The translations under genes and the position numbers were made by a program. This document shows positions 38,156-47,344 of a DNA stretch of 64,000 nucleotides, one piece after another. Origin of the DNA: Caldilineaceae bacterium (GTDB taxonomy: Bacteria > Chloroflexota > Anaerolineae > Caldilineales > Caldilineaceae). The notes beneath the pieces are model-generated. The model saw only the letters and a program-made list of their open reading frames with translations, was not told where the DNA came from and made no database searches. The DNA is taken from NCBI GenBank assembly GCA_026645575.1, contig JAPKMW010000050.1:10804-74803 (forward strand). Reading direction: 5' to 3'. The stretch's first letter is position 1. Each line of letters opens with the position of its first letter.

Positions 38156-38189
38156 GGCGTCTGTCAAGTTGCGGAACTTGACAGACGCC
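38156..38189. repeat. Perfect 15-bp inverted repeat
   Basis: Arms 38156-38170 and 38175-38189 are exactly complementary around GCGG. It has no T-run and lies about 60 bp upstream of the next start codon. Confidence 0.8.
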
Positions 38190-38247
38190 ACCGATACAAC
38201 CAACTTCGTCGATTACAGTGAACGATCTTGAAAGGAAATCTCCCAAC

Positions 38248-40356
38248 ATGTTCCCTACTGTTTCAACCTTCCCTCCGTTTTGGCGACAACTTATTGTATC
38301 ATGGCTAGTGTTGGTGCTGCTTTGCCCACCAGCACCCCTTTTTGCCACTCCCCAACGCAGCCGTAATCAAGAAGATGCAGCCGTTGACACCATTACTGCA
38401 CCCCAAGCCACCAACGACGCCACCAATGTCTACTATCAGTTCAACTACAACGGTACGTATACCTTCTACCGCGCCTACATCGATGCGGACCAGAATACGG
38501 CGACTGGTTTTCTCACCACTGGCATTGGCGCAAATTTCCTGCTGGAAAATAATACGCTCTATCGCTACACCGGCACAGGGAACAACTGGAGTTGGGCTTC
38601 GGTCAAAACCGTGACCTACACCAACAGTAGCAACGTCGTTCGCTGGACCGTCGCACGCGGCGACATCGGCGAAGGTGCAACGCCCAACAGCGCCGACCTC
38701 ATCTTTCAGGTGGAAGCCCCACTCCTCTCCTCGAGCAAATTAACTCATATCTACAGCGGTAGCACCACAACCACCCGCACTGTCACCTATAGCCCGACGA
38801 CAGCGCTCTTTGCCAACCCAGAGCGGGGCTTTTATCGCTACTATGAAAGTCGTGCCAGCAGCCCATCCGTCTGGAGCGTGGCGACCATTCAAAGCACGGC
38901 GATGGTGGACTGGCTGACGGCCGCCGAAGAGGCAACAATTACACAGGCGTACTGTCTCTTCTATCTGAATACCTTCCTGAACGGGAATATTGACGCCACC
39001 TATTTGACCCATATCCGCACCAACCTGACCAACATGCGTACCGCTGGGCGGAAGTGTATTCTCCGCTTTGCCTACAGTGATGATTACACCGACAGCAATA
39101 ACAATGGCATTCCCGATATTCTGCAAGATCCTGCCCGCAAGACCGAACCAGATCTGCCGCAACTGTTGGCACATATCGACCAGATCAAGCCGATTTTGCA
39201 GGAGTATGCCGACGTGATCACCGTGTTACAGGCCGGCTTTATCGGTCTCTGGGGTGAGTGGTATTATACCGATCACTTTGTCGATAACCCGACGCAACCA
39301 GACACCATCTCGGCGGCGCAATATGAGCGGCGCAAAAGCGTTGTCCTGCGGCTGCTCGATGCGCTGCCAGCCAACCGGATGATCGCCTTGCGTTATCCCA
39401 TGCTCAAGAAAATGATGTTTGGTCGCGAAACACCCATCACCGCCAGCGAAGCGTTCCAGAATACACCAGTGGCGCGTCTCGGTTTCCACAATGACGCTTT
39501 TCTCAACTCCTATGGCGATAGCGGCACCTTCCAATCACCGGCAGATCGCACCTACTTGCAAGCCGAGAGCCTCTACCTGAGCATGGGCGGCGAAGTAAAC
39601 CAACCAGAGAGCGGGGCGCCTTCCCATTCTTGCGCCAATGCGCTCAGTGAAATGGCGCTCTACCACTGGTCATATATCAACACCGACTACTACAAACCAA
39701 CGTTGCGCAGTTGGAAAAGCAGCGGCTGTATCCACAACACCAGCAACATTGCCGGCAGCATCCTCGACCGCTTGGGGTATCGCCTTGTCCTCAAACGGGG
39801 CGTCTATCCGACCACCGCACGACCGGGAGGCAATTTGACTGTGCGCATTGAGTTGACGAACGAAGGTTTTGCGGCGCCCTACAATCCGCGTGATCTCTTC
39901 CTGGTGTTGCAAAATACAAGCAGCGGCGCCATCTTCAAAGCCAAGTTGCCCGACGATCCACGCGTCTGGCTGGCGAATGGACAAACCCATGTGATTGCCC
40001 GCACAGTAACGCTACCGACAACCTTAGCCGCCGGTACTTATGCCCTTGCCCTCCATCTGGCCGATCCCAACACGGTACTGAGCAGTCGTCCCCAATATGC
40101 CATCCGTCTGGCTAACGCCAATCTATGGCGTACTACATCGGGGTGGAATGATTTGGGCCATTCGGTTACGGTCAACACGAGTGCGCAGGCTACTGGCGCC
40201 GTGGAAGAAGGCATGAGCGAAGGAATTGAATTTGTCGAAGCGGGTCTGTTGCTGCCGAGTGACGATCCAATTGCTGTGGAAGAACCGGACATAGCTGATC
40301 CGACAAAGGAAGGGGAACAAGCGAATCGTTCCTTTCTGCCATTGGTAACACGCTAA
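38248..40356 (+). CDS. Secreted DUF4874/DUF4832 glycoside-hydrolase-like protein
   Basis: 702 aa from the ATG at 38248 (GAAAGGAAA 9 nt upstream; the in-frame GTG at 38218 lacks support). The N-terminal hydrophobic segment (LIVSWLVLVLLCPPAPLFA) is a signal peptide. A beta domain (YYQFNYNGTYTFYRAYID) precedes a TIM-barrel-like DUF4874 region (NPERGFYRYYE, CILRFAYSDDYTD, IGLWGEWYYTDHF) and a DUF4832 region (LGFHNDAFLNSYGDSGTF, GGEVNQP). The GEW segment is where a catalytic glutamate would be expected. The protein ends SFLPLVTR, the motif shared with two other exoproteins here. Substrate unknown. Confidence 0.82.
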   Translation: MFPTVSTFPPFWRQLIVSWLVLVLLCPPAPLFATPQRSRNQEDAAVDTITAPQATNDATNVYYQFNYNGTYTFYRAYIDADQNTATGFLTTGIGANFLLENNTLYRYTGTGNNWSWASVKTVTYTNSSNVVRWTVARGDIGEGATPNSADLIFQVEAPLLSSSKLTHIYSGSTTTTRTVTYSPTTALFANPERGFYRYYESRASSPSVWSVATIQSTAMVDWLTAAEEATITQAYCLFYLNTFLNGNIDATYLTHIRTNLTNMRTAGRKCILRFAYSDDYTDSNNNGIPDILQDPARKTEPDLPQLLAHIDQIKPILQEYADVITVLQAGFIGLWGEWYYTDHFVDNPTQPDTISAAQYERRKSVVLRLLDALPANRMIALRYPMLKKMMFGRETPITASEAFQNTPVARLGFHNDAFLNSYGDSGTFQSPADRTYLQAESLYLSMGGEVNQPESGAPSHSCANALSEMALYHWSYINTDYYKPTLRSWKSSGCIHNTSNIAGSILDRLGYRLVLKRGVYPTTARPGGNLTVRIELTNEGFAAPYNPRDLFLVLQNTSSGAIFKAKLPDDPRVWLANGQTHVIARTVTLPTTLAAGTYALALHLADPNTVLSSRPQYAIRLANANLWRTTSGWNDLGHSVTVNTSAQATGAVEEGMSEGIEFVEAGLLLPSDDPIAVEEPDIADPTKEGEQANRSFLPLVTR

Positions 40357-40400
40357 CCTAGACCGCTAGCAAGTTCAACCTTGTTGCTTGACCTGTTGCT

Positions 40401-40531
40401 ACTTAAATGAGGAGTAGTCATAAATCGTTTATCACCAGTGAGCAAATTGCGGCTGATACCCCAAATGGGGTATTGCCACAAGCATTGTCTACCAGTGGCA
40501 ACTTTGATTTATGACCACCTCTCACTTAAAT
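40401..40531. repeat. 131-bp inverted-repeat element
   Basis: 26-nt ends (40401-40426 and 40506-40531) are complementary at 21 positions, and all differences are transitions. The core holds a TACCCCAAATGGGGTA palindrome. It is MITE-like and carries no coding capacity. Confidence 0.6.
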
Positions 40532-40547
40532 CGTGATATTACCAATC

Positions 40548-40580
40548 AAAAAAGGCGAGCCGGGCCGGCTCGCCTTTTTT
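40548..40580. terminator. Bidirectional intrinsic terminator
   Basis: A 10-bp GC-rich stem (GGCGAGCCGG with its complement) is flanked by A6 and T6. It serves the convergent gene ends at 40356 (+) and 40586 (-). Confidence 0.95.
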
Positions 40581-40585
40581 CGTTA

Positions 40586-42205
40586 CTACCAGTTCTCTAA
40601 CGTCTTCTTCACCGCCACACAGAACGCATCCGCCGTGGCGCCATCCAGCACGCGATGGTCAAAGGTCAGCGCCAGGGTCATCATCGGCTTGAAGGCGAGG
40701 TGATCGCCAAAGTTGGCTTCCAACGGGCTGCCGTTGCTGACGACCACGGCCCGCTTCTCAATGGCGCCGGTACCAAGGATGCCGGCCTGCCCTTGATGGA
40801 TAATCGGCGTCTGGAAGACGCTGCCGGAGGTGCCATAGTTGGTCACAGTAAAGGTGCCGCCGTTCAAGTCTTCCCCGGTGAGTTTGTTGGTGCGCGCCTT
40901 TTCGGCCAACGCGTTGACCTGGCGGGCAATGCCCACCAAATTGAGATCACCGGCATTTTTGATCACCGGCACGATCAAGCCGCCCAAGCCATACTTATCA
41001 ACCGGCAAGGAGGCGGCCATGCCGATGTTGTAGGAATGGTAGATGTGAATGCCATCATCGGCCCAACGCGCGTTGGCGGCGGGAACGGCACGCAAGCCTT
41101 CCACCGTAGCGGCGATCAGATAGGCGGTGACGGTCAAGTTCACCCCTTGGGCAGCGAACTGGTTCTTGTTCGCTTTGCGATGGTTAATCACCGCCGTCAT
41201 GTCCACATCATGCCAGGTGGTGAGTTGGGGCGACGACTGCAAGCTCTCAAAGGTGTTCTTGGCGATGAGTTGGCGCATCCGATTCGGCTTGATCACCTCT
41301 TCCCCACCGGTTGGGCGGGGCGCAGCCGGCGCCGGGGCGCTGGCTTTGGCTGGCGCAGACGCGGCTGCCGGCTCCGGCGATGCGGAAGTGGCGGGCTGTG
41401 CCGGGGCTGCCGTCGCTTGCGTCCAGCCCTGGGGCGGCAAGAAGCGCTCTTCCACCTCTTCCGTCAACCCGGCGGCGGCGGCAGCGTTCAAGACATCATA
41501 CCGGGTCAGGCTGCTCAATGGTCGTTCGGCCGCGACACGCTTGAGGTCAAGGTTATAATCGGCGGCAATGCGGCGCACCTCCAGGCTGGCAACATCGGCC
41601 AGATCGCCCGGCAAGCCTTGGGGCGCAGACGCTTCTTTGGGCGTTGCGGCTACCGGCGGCGCTTCGGCGCTGTCGCCATCGGCACGGGCCAATACATCGT
41701 CCTTGGTAATTTGACCACCGGGACCGGTGCCAGCAATGCCACTTAACGAAACGCCACGATCAGCCGCAACGCGCTTGGCAACAGGCGTTACTTTGACATC
41801 CTGTTCGTCGGCAGTCGGTTCAGCCGGCGGTTGGGGTGTGGCAGCGGTCGCCGGCCATTGGGTAGTCGGTTCGGCTTGTGGTTTCTCCGCTCGTTGGGCC
41901 GGGGCGCCATTGCTTTGCGCCGACACACCGTTGCTCGCAGGCGCCGGTGCGCTTTCGACGCTTTCTCCTTCGGCGCCGATAATTGCCAGCACACTATTAG
42001 CCGTGGCGATTTCATTTTCGCGCACGTTGATCTTCAAAATTTTGCCGCTCACCGGCGCCGGCATTTCCGTGTCCACCTTGTCGGTGGCGACTTCTAAAAT
42101 GGGATCGCCGGCCTGCACCGTGTCCCCTTCTTTCACAAGCCAGCGGCTGATCGAGGCTTCTTCCACACCTTCGCCCAATTCGGGTAATTTTACTTCGGTT
42201 GCCAT
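40586..42205 (-). CDS. 2-oxoacid dehydrogenase E2 (dihydrolipoyl acyltransferase)
   Basis: 539 aa. It transfers acyl groups from lipoyl to CoA in the 2-oxoacid dehydrogenase complex. A lipoyl domain occupies residues 1-77 with the lipoylated Lys43 in VATDKVDTEMPAP. After a Pro/Ala linker come a peripheral-subunit-binding domain (VAKRVAADRGVSLSGIAGTG) and a second, degenerate one (VRRIAADYNLDLKRVAAERP). Another Ala/Pro linker leads to the CAT domain ending with DHRVLDG (His517, Asp521). It is last in the E1alpha-E1beta-E2 operon. No E3 gene is in the window. The complex could be pyruvate- or acetoin-specific; sequence alone does not decide. Confidence 0.93.
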   Translation of the reverse strand: MATEVKLPELGEGVEEASISRWLVKEGDTVQAGDPILEVATDKVDTEMPAPVSGKILKINVRENEIATANSVLAIIGAEGESVESAPAPASNGVSAQSNGAPAQRAEKPQAEPTTQWPATAATPQPPAEPTADEQDVKVTPVAKRVAADRGVSLSGIAGTGPGGQITKDDVLARADGDSAEAPPVAATPKEASAPQGLPGDLADVASLEVRRIAADYNLDLKRVAAERPLSSLTRYDVLNAAAAAGLTEEVEERFLPPQGWTQATAAPAQPATSASPEPAAASAPAKASAPAPAAPRPTGGEEVIKPNRMRQLIAKNTFESLQSSPQLTTWHDVDMTAVINHRKANKNQFAAQGVNLTVTAYLIAATVEGLRAVPAANARWADDGIHIYHSYNIGMAASLPVDKYGLGGLIVPVIKNAGDLNLVGIARQVNALAEKARTNKLTGEDLNGGTFTVTNYGTSGSVFQTPIIHQGQAGILGTGAIEKRAVVVSNGSPLEANFGDHLAFKPMMTLALTFDHRVLDGATADAFCVAVKKTLENW

Positions 42206-42226
42206 GAGTTTCCTCGCTTTAGGCTA

Positions 42227-42293
42227 AATCTCCAGTCTCCAGTCTCCGGTCTCTCATTTTACACGAGAGACCGGAGACCGGAGACTGGAGATT
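42227..42293. repeat. Short-tandem-repeat hairpin between E1beta and E2
   Basis: 29-nt arms (42227-42255 and 42265-42293) match at 28 positions around a 9-nt loop. Each arm is made of repeated CTCCAGT/CTCCGGT units. It sits inside an operon and could form a very stable mRNA hairpin. Confidence 0.92.
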
Positions 42294-42304
42294 GAGAGAT
42301 TCAG

Positions 42305-43288
42305 TTATTTCAGCATCTTCAACACAGCCGCTTTAATGTGATCTTTCCAGGGCAGCACTTCGGCTTCCAACTCTTTGGAGACAGGAATGGAGACGGGAGC
42401 CATGCCAAGGCGGCGAGCCGGAGCTTTGAGCAGATGGGGCGCTTCTTCATAGATGCGCGCCACAATCTCGGCGCCGATGCCGCAGTTGGCTTGCGATTCA
42501 TGCACAGCCAGCAAGCGCCCGGTCTTAGCAACCGAGGTATAAATGGTTTCCATGTCCAGTGGTACAATGCTGCGCAGGTCAACCACTTCCAGGTTGATAC
42601 CATGCTCTTTGGCGAGTTCCTCAGCGGCGTCCAGTGCTTCCAGCAGACAGTAGTGGAAGGAGACCAAAGTCAAATCTGTTCCCTGACGTTTAATATCGGC
42701 TTTGCCAATCGGCACGACATATTCTTCGTCGGCGTTGGGCATTTCACCGGATTTGTTGTAGAGCATCTTGTGTTCGAGGAAAACCACCGGGTTCGGTTCG
42801 CGGATAGCAGAAAGTAGCAACCCTTTGGCGTCGTAGGGGGTGGTGGGCGTCACTACTTTGATGCCAGGGAATTGAGAGAAAGAGCTCTCGACGCAAGAGC
42901 TATGCTGTGAACCATAGCTCTTGCCGCCGCCATGTTGCCCACGGATCACCAGCGGTACATTGACTAAACCACCGGTCATATAGTGCATTTTGGCCGCCTG
43001 GTTGAAAATTTGATCGGCGCAGACGAGGTAAAAATCCATGTACATCAATTCGATAATCGGCTTCATGCCAACCATGGCGGCGCCAACCGCCATGCCCATA
43101 AAGCCCTGCTCGCTGATCGGTGTGTCCAATAATCGATTTTCGCCAAATTCTTCAAACAGATTGCGTGTCACCCGGAAGAGACCGCCATAGCGACCAATGT
43201 CTTCCCCCATGAGGAAGACGCTTTCGTCGCGGCGCATCTCTTCTTTGATTGCTTCGTTAATCGCATCAATATAGCGTACTCTCCGCAT
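42305..43288 (-). CDS. 2-oxoacid dehydrogenase E1 beta subunit
   Basis: 327 aa. It binds thiamine diphosphate together with E1alpha and decarboxylates the 2-oxoacid. Typical segments are [60 protein letters not shown] and [12 protein letters not shown], with the C-terminal transketolase domain [11 protein letters not shown]. The length is normal. It begins 6 bp after the E1alpha stop and is separated from E2 by the repeat hairpin. The sequence is closest in style to pyruvate/acetoin dehydrogenase E1beta. Confidence 0.93.
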   Translation of the reverse strand: MRRVRYIDAINEAIKEEMRRDESVFLMGEDIGRYGGLFRVTRNLFEEFGENRLLDTPISEQGFMGMAVGAAMVGMKPIIELMYMDFYLVCADQIFNQAAKMHYMTGGLVNVPLVIRGQHGGGKSYGSQHSSCVESSFSQFPGIKVVTPTTPYDAKGLLLSAIREPNPVVFLEHKMLYNKSGEMPNADEEYVVPIGKADIKRQGTDLTLVSFHYCLLEALDAAEELAKEHGINLEVVDLRSIVPLDMETIYTSVAKTGRLLAVHESQANCGIGAEIVARIYEEAPHLLKAPARRLGMAPVSIPVSKELEAEVLPWKDHIKAAVLKMLK

Positions 43289-43294
43289 AGCGCT

Positions 43295-44350
43295 TTACCC
43301 TTTCACCGCATAGACATCGGTGTACGCCTCGGCCCGATCCGGCCAGGGGCTGGTTTGTGCAAATTCGACTGCTTCTTCGACATCGCCTTCAACTTCCGAT
43401 TCGGCGCCACCAATGGCAGACTCGGTGATGCCCCGTTCCAGAAGTCGGCTGCGTAAGACGCGGAGCGGTTCAAAGGCCCGCTGTTCTTCGATCTCGTCCG
43501 GCTTGCGATAGGTCTCCAGGTCGCCCGCCATGTGACCGGCCAGGCGATAGGTGATACCTTCGATAAAGGTGGGACCTTCCCCGGCACGAGCGCGCTCAGC
43601 AGCGTCACGAACGGCTTGATAGACGATTTCCACATCATTGCCGTCAATTTGTAGGCTCTTCATACCATACGCCTGGGCGAATTTGTAAAGTTCTTCCACC
43701 GACGAGGTGCGGGAAATGGGGGTCATCTCGGAGTAGCGGTTGTTTTCACAGTAGAAGATGACCGGCAGCGACCACTTCTGCGCCATGTTAAAGGTTTCGT
43801 GCATCACCCCTTGATAGATAGCGCCGTCACCAAAGAAGGTGATGGCGATGCGCTCTTCGCCGCGCAACTTGGAAGCCAGCGCCATGCCAGCAGCGTGCGG
43901 CACCTGCGCACCGACAATGCCATTGGCGCCCATCAAGCCCAGCGACGGGTCGATAAAGTGCATCGAGCCACCTTTACCCTTGGCAAAGCCGTCAGCCTTG
44001 CCCAAGACCTCGGCAATGGCGCGACCGGGGTCCATGCCACGGGCCAGCGAATGATGATGGCCACGGTAGGTGCAGGTGAGATAATCATCCGGGCGCAGCG
44101 CAGCGGCAGTGCCGACAGCGGCCGCTTCATGGCCAATGGCGGTATGCATGGCGCCACCGATCTTGCCAGAGGTTGCTAACATTAAGAGCGATTCTTCTAC
44201 CCGCCGAATCAAGACCATCATCCGGTACATCTGTAAAAGTTGGTCGGTCGGCAGCACATCATGGGCAAAGCCGTTGAGGGCCAACGATGAAGGGACGCTG
44301 GCGTCCATTGAAATAATTTTAGGCGCTTCCTTAATTGCACTTGTCGTCAT
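43295..44350 (-). CDS. 2-oxoacid (pyruvate/acetoin) dehydrogenase E1 alpha subunit
   Basis: 351 aa from the ATG at 44350, preceded by AGAAGGA; an ATG at 44368 lies before this site and is rejected. Thiamine diphosphate binding is shown by [19 protein letters not shown] and [23 protein letters not shown] and GKGGSMHF are typical of PDH/acetoin E1alpha. First gene of the E1alpha-E1beta-E2 operon, divergent from the pyruvate:ferredoxin oxidoreductase. Confidence 0.93.
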   Translation of the reverse strand: MTTSAIKEAPKIISMDASVPSSLALNGFAHDVLPTDQLLQMYRMMVLIRRVEESLLMLATSGKIGGAMHTAIGHEAAAVGTAAALRPDDYLTCTYRGHHHSLARGMDPGRAIAEVLGKADGFAKGKGGSMHFIDPSLGLMGANGIVGAQVPHAAGMALASKLRGEERIAITFFGDGAIYQGVMHETFNMAQKWSLPVIFYCENNRYSEMTPISRTSSVEELYKFAQAYGMKSLQIDGNDVEIVYQAVRDAAERARAGEGPTFIEGITYRLAGHMAGDLETYRKPDEIEEQRAFEPLRVLRSRLLERGITESAIGGAESEVEGDVEEAVEFAQTSPWPDRAEAYTDVYAVKG

Positions 44351-44846
44351 GAATGTCCTTCTCCCCATCCTATGCGTTTTCAGCCAACCTTATGATCCCT
44401 ATGATATGATCCCTATGATAAGGTCGGCTAGCTTTTGATTTTTGTTACATTATTGCCGCTACAAATAAAAACTATGCCCTTGTCCTCAGTTGTCTTTCAG
44501 GAATAAACTTACTGCTGTCTTCTAGAGACTTTTGTTTTTTCAACAATCCTTGTATAATTGTCTGTATCGCTTGTTCCAATCGCAAAGTGATTGTGCAAAT
44601 CTTATACAAAATTCACACAAAAAGATGACAACAGGTCAATGAGCTAAACCAAATAGATTACTTTTACGATAAAACACTTTTTCTTACCATAAGCCTAACT
44701 ACATTGTTCTCTGGCTTGCAATTTGTGTGTATCCATTCTTCCTTTCGTCTGGCAGGCAACTGGTTGCTATTCATGACTGACCAATTCATGATAAGGCCAC
44801 TGTTGCTTTGTGCTTGATCAATTATTCACTTTGGAGGTGCGTTACA
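44351..44846. other. Divergent regulatory region between the 2-oxoacid dehydrogenase and PFOR operons
   Basis: About 500 bp with no gene. A consensus TATAAT lies at 44553-44558 on the plus strand with TTGTTT 15 bp upstream, a weak promoter candidate for the PFOR genes. Direct repeats of ATGATCCCTATGAT-type sequence occur near 44392-44421 next to the E1alpha start. The region is AT-rich and long enough for regulator sites. Confidence 0.5.
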
Positions 44847-47255
44847 ATGAGTGAAAATGGACAGCTCCCAAACCCTGTTCGTTATCCTGGCATCCCCAAC
44901 ACGTCTGACGGCAGCGGCACAGTCAGTTGGGTGGAAACCAATATCACCCAAGGCGCTTGTGCCTATCCGATTACGTCGTCAACGGTTATGGGGTCGAACT
45001 ATGCCGAAGCTGTCGCCAACGGCAAGACCAATTTGTGGGGTGATCGATTAATCTTCATGGAGCCGGAGAGCGAACATTCTTCCGCCTCGGCGGCGGAAGG
45101 GTTTGCGGTGGCCGGTGGTCGTGTCACCAACTTTACCTCGGGTCAGGGGTTGATCCTGATGAAAGAGGTGCTCTATGTGATTTCGGGCAAGCGTCTGCCC
45201 ATTGTTTTCCATATTGGCGCCCGCGCCCTCACCAGCCAAGGCTTGAATGTCCATGCCGGTCATGATGACATTATGGGGGTGGCTGATGTGGGTTGGGGCC
45301 TGATCATTGGGAAGAATGCCCAGGCCGCCGGTGATTTGGCGCTCATTGCCCGGCGCGCGGCCGAGGATACGCAAACGCCGTTCATGAATGCCCAAGATGG
45401 CTTCTTGACCACGCATACCATTGAAAATGTGGTGCTGCCGGAGCCGGAATTGATGAAAGAGTTTATGGGCAAGCCGGAAGAGAAGCTGATCAACCTGATG
45501 AATCCGGCCATTCCCATGATGTCGGGTGTAGTGCAAAATCAAGACAGCTATATGAAGGGCAAAATCGCCCAACGCTACTTCTATGACCGTGTCAAGCCTG
45601 TCCTGAAGAGCGTCATGGATGAGTTTTACCAGTTGACTGGTCGCCGCTACGATCTAGTCGAAAGCTATAAGATGGACGATGCTGAATATGCCATCGTCTG
45701 CATGGGCGGCATGGCTGAGACGGCGGAAGTCACCTGCGACTACATGCGCGAACAGATGGGCTTCAAGGTCGGCGTGGTCCATGTCACCAGCTTCCGCCCC
45801 TTCCCCGGCCCGGAGATTGTCGAGGCGTTGCGCAATGTCAAAGCCTTTGCCGTCGTCGAACGGTTAGATGTCCCGCTGGGCCAGAGCAACCCGTTGACGG
45901 CTGAAATTAAGGCCGCCTTTGCCGATGCCCTGGTTGGCACGCCCGACTACCCACGCATTCACCGGATGCCCATTGTCTACAGCGGTTCCGCCGGTTTGGG
46001 TAGCCGCGATGTGCGCCCCGGCGACTTTATCGCCATTGTCAAGCACATGATGAACGAAGGGCAGCGCTATTTCACCGTCGGCATCACCCATGAACTGGCG
46101 CTTGACAGCAGCTTTGACCCAGATGTGCGCCCGGTCGGCTCCTTCTCTATGCGCGGTCACTCGGTCGGCGGCTTTGGTTCCGTCACCACCAACAAGGTTA
46201 TTGCCACCATCGTCGGTGATTTGTTTGACCTTTATGTACAGGCGTATCCCAAATACGGCTCGGAAAAGAAGGGGTTGCCCACCACCTACTATCTGACCGT
46301 CTCCGAAGCGCCGATCCGCACCCATTGCGAATTGAACTTTGTCGAATTTGTACCGCTCAACGACATCAACGCCTTTAATAACGGCAACCCGCTCAAGGGT
46401 CTGCAACCGGGCGGCACCGTCTTTGTCCAGTCCCCCCACACCGATCCGCAACAGGTGTGGAACACCATTCCGGCCTATGCCCAACGCATCATCCGGCAGA
46501 AGGACATTCGCGTCCTCTACCTCGACGCCGCCGGCATTGCGCGTACCGTCGCCTCCTTGCCCGATCTGCAAGTGCGTATGCAAGGCATCGTTCTCCTGGG
46601 CGTCTTCCTCAAGGCGACACCCTTCCTCGAACGCCGCCATATCAGTCAAGATGACCTGATGGCCGGCGTCGAAAAGAGCCTGCGCAAATACTTTGGTCGC
46701 CGTGGGGAACGGGTTGTGCAAGACAATATGACCTGCGTGCGCCGTGGCTTTAGCGAGGTGCAGGAAATCTCTCGTGCGATCATCAACCAGGATACTAAGC
46801 AGGCCCCCCAAAGCAATGGCAAGGTTGTCAGCGACATTATGCGACAACGCGTCATCGCCTGTCGCCCCACCACCCCGCTCGCCAAGTTAGCCAAAGCCAT
46901 GACCGACCAGGCCGTCAGCGACATCTTTGTCGTAGACAATGAGGGCAACCTCCAGGGGGTGGTCAACAGCACTGACCTGCTGCGCGCGCAGAGCAATGGC
47001 AACGGGAATGGGAGCAACGGCAACGGGAACGGCTACACCAACGGCAGCAACGGCCACCACGATTGGTCGGATTTGCCTAGCGAGTACATTATGAATCGCG
47101 ATGTTGTTACTGTCACCGCTGGCGAATCGCTCCACGAGGCCATGAAGAAGCTGGTGGACAGTCGCGCACAACAAGCCGTGGTTGTACAGCGGGAAAATGG
47201 GCATCAGAAGCCCATCGGCACCTTATCGGTCGCAGATTTGACGAGTGTAGCGTAA
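44847..47255 (+). CDS. Pyruvate:ferredoxin oxidoreductase alpha-gamma subunit with C-terminal CBS pair
   Basis: 802 aa from the ATG at 44847 (GGAGG 9 nt upstream). PFOR domains I-II are seen in ITQGACAYPITSSTVMGS, SGQGLILMKEVLYVISGKRLP and VVHVTSFRPFPG. Domain III (gamma) runs from about 430: MRGHSVGGFGSVTTNKVIAT to VRMQGIVLLGVFL. Two CBS motifs follow (DIMRQRVIACRPTTPLAKLA, then EYIMNRDVVTVTAGESLHEA), separated by an Asn/Gly-rich linker. CBS pairs bind adenosyl nucleotides and usually regulate, so energy-state control of pyruvate oxidation is inferred. The stop codon lies in the first units of a tandem-repeat hairpin. Partner of the gene at 47345. Confidence 0.9.
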   Translation: MSENGQLPNPVRYPGIPNTSDGSGTVSWVETNITQGACAYPITSSTVMGSNYAEAVANGKTNLWGDRLIFMEPESEHSSASAAEGFAVAGGRVTNFTSGQGLILMKEVLYVISGKRLPIVFHIGARALTSQGLNVHAGHDDIMGVADVGWGLIIGKNAQAAGDLALIARRAAEDTQTPFMNAQDGFLTTHTIENVVLPEPELMKEFMGKPEEKLINLMNPAIPMMSGVVQNQDSYMKGKIAQRYFYDRVKPVLKSVMDEFYQLTGRRYDLVESYKMDDAEYAIVCMGGMAETAEVTCDYMREQMGFKVGVVHVTSFRPFPGPEIVEALRNVKAFAVVERLDVPLGQSNPLTAEIKAAFADALVGTPDYPRIHRMPIVYSGSAGLGSRDVRPGDFIAIVKHMMNEGQRYFTVGITHELALDSSFDPDVRPVGSFSMRGHSVGGFGSVTTNKVIATIVGDLFDLYVQAYPKYGSEKKGLPTTYYLTVSEAPIRTHCELNFVEFVPLNDINAFNNGNPLKGLQPGGTVFVQSPHTDPQQVWNTIPAYAQRIIRQKDIRVLYLDAAGIARTVASLPDLQVRMQGIVLLGVFLKATPFLERRHISQDDLMAGVEKSLRKYFGRRGERVVQDNMTCVRRGFSEVQEISRAIINQDTKQAPQSNGKVVSDIMRQRVIACRPTTPLAKLAKAMTDQAVSDIFVVDNEGNLQGVVNSTDLLRAQSNGNGNGSNGNGNGYTNGSNGHHDWSDLPSEYIMNRDVVTVTAGESLHEAMKKLVDSRAQQAVVVQRENGHQKPIGTLSVADLTSVA

Positions 47256-47318
47256 TTCGTAATTCGTAATTCGTAATTTGGGTCTAGTAGTTTACGAATT
47301 ACGAGTTACGAATTACGC
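47250..47318. repeat. Short-tandem-repeat hairpin between the two PFOR genes
   Basis: 27-nt arms (47250-47276 and 47292-47318) match at 26 positions. Each arm is built of CGTAATT heptamers. The stop codon of the upstream gene is inside the left arm. Confidence 0.92.
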
Positions 47319-47344
47319 TTCTTTCCAAGGGAGATTTTTTACTA

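Noticed and set aside
40655..41746. 363-codon open frame on the plus strand
   Set aside because: Antisense shadow of the E2 acyltransferase gene with low-complexity Arg/Gly sequence.
47250..47318. CRISPR-like repeats
   Set aside because: Units of 7 bp without spacers, arranged as complementary arms; not a CRISPR array. The same holds for the other tandem-repeat hairpins.
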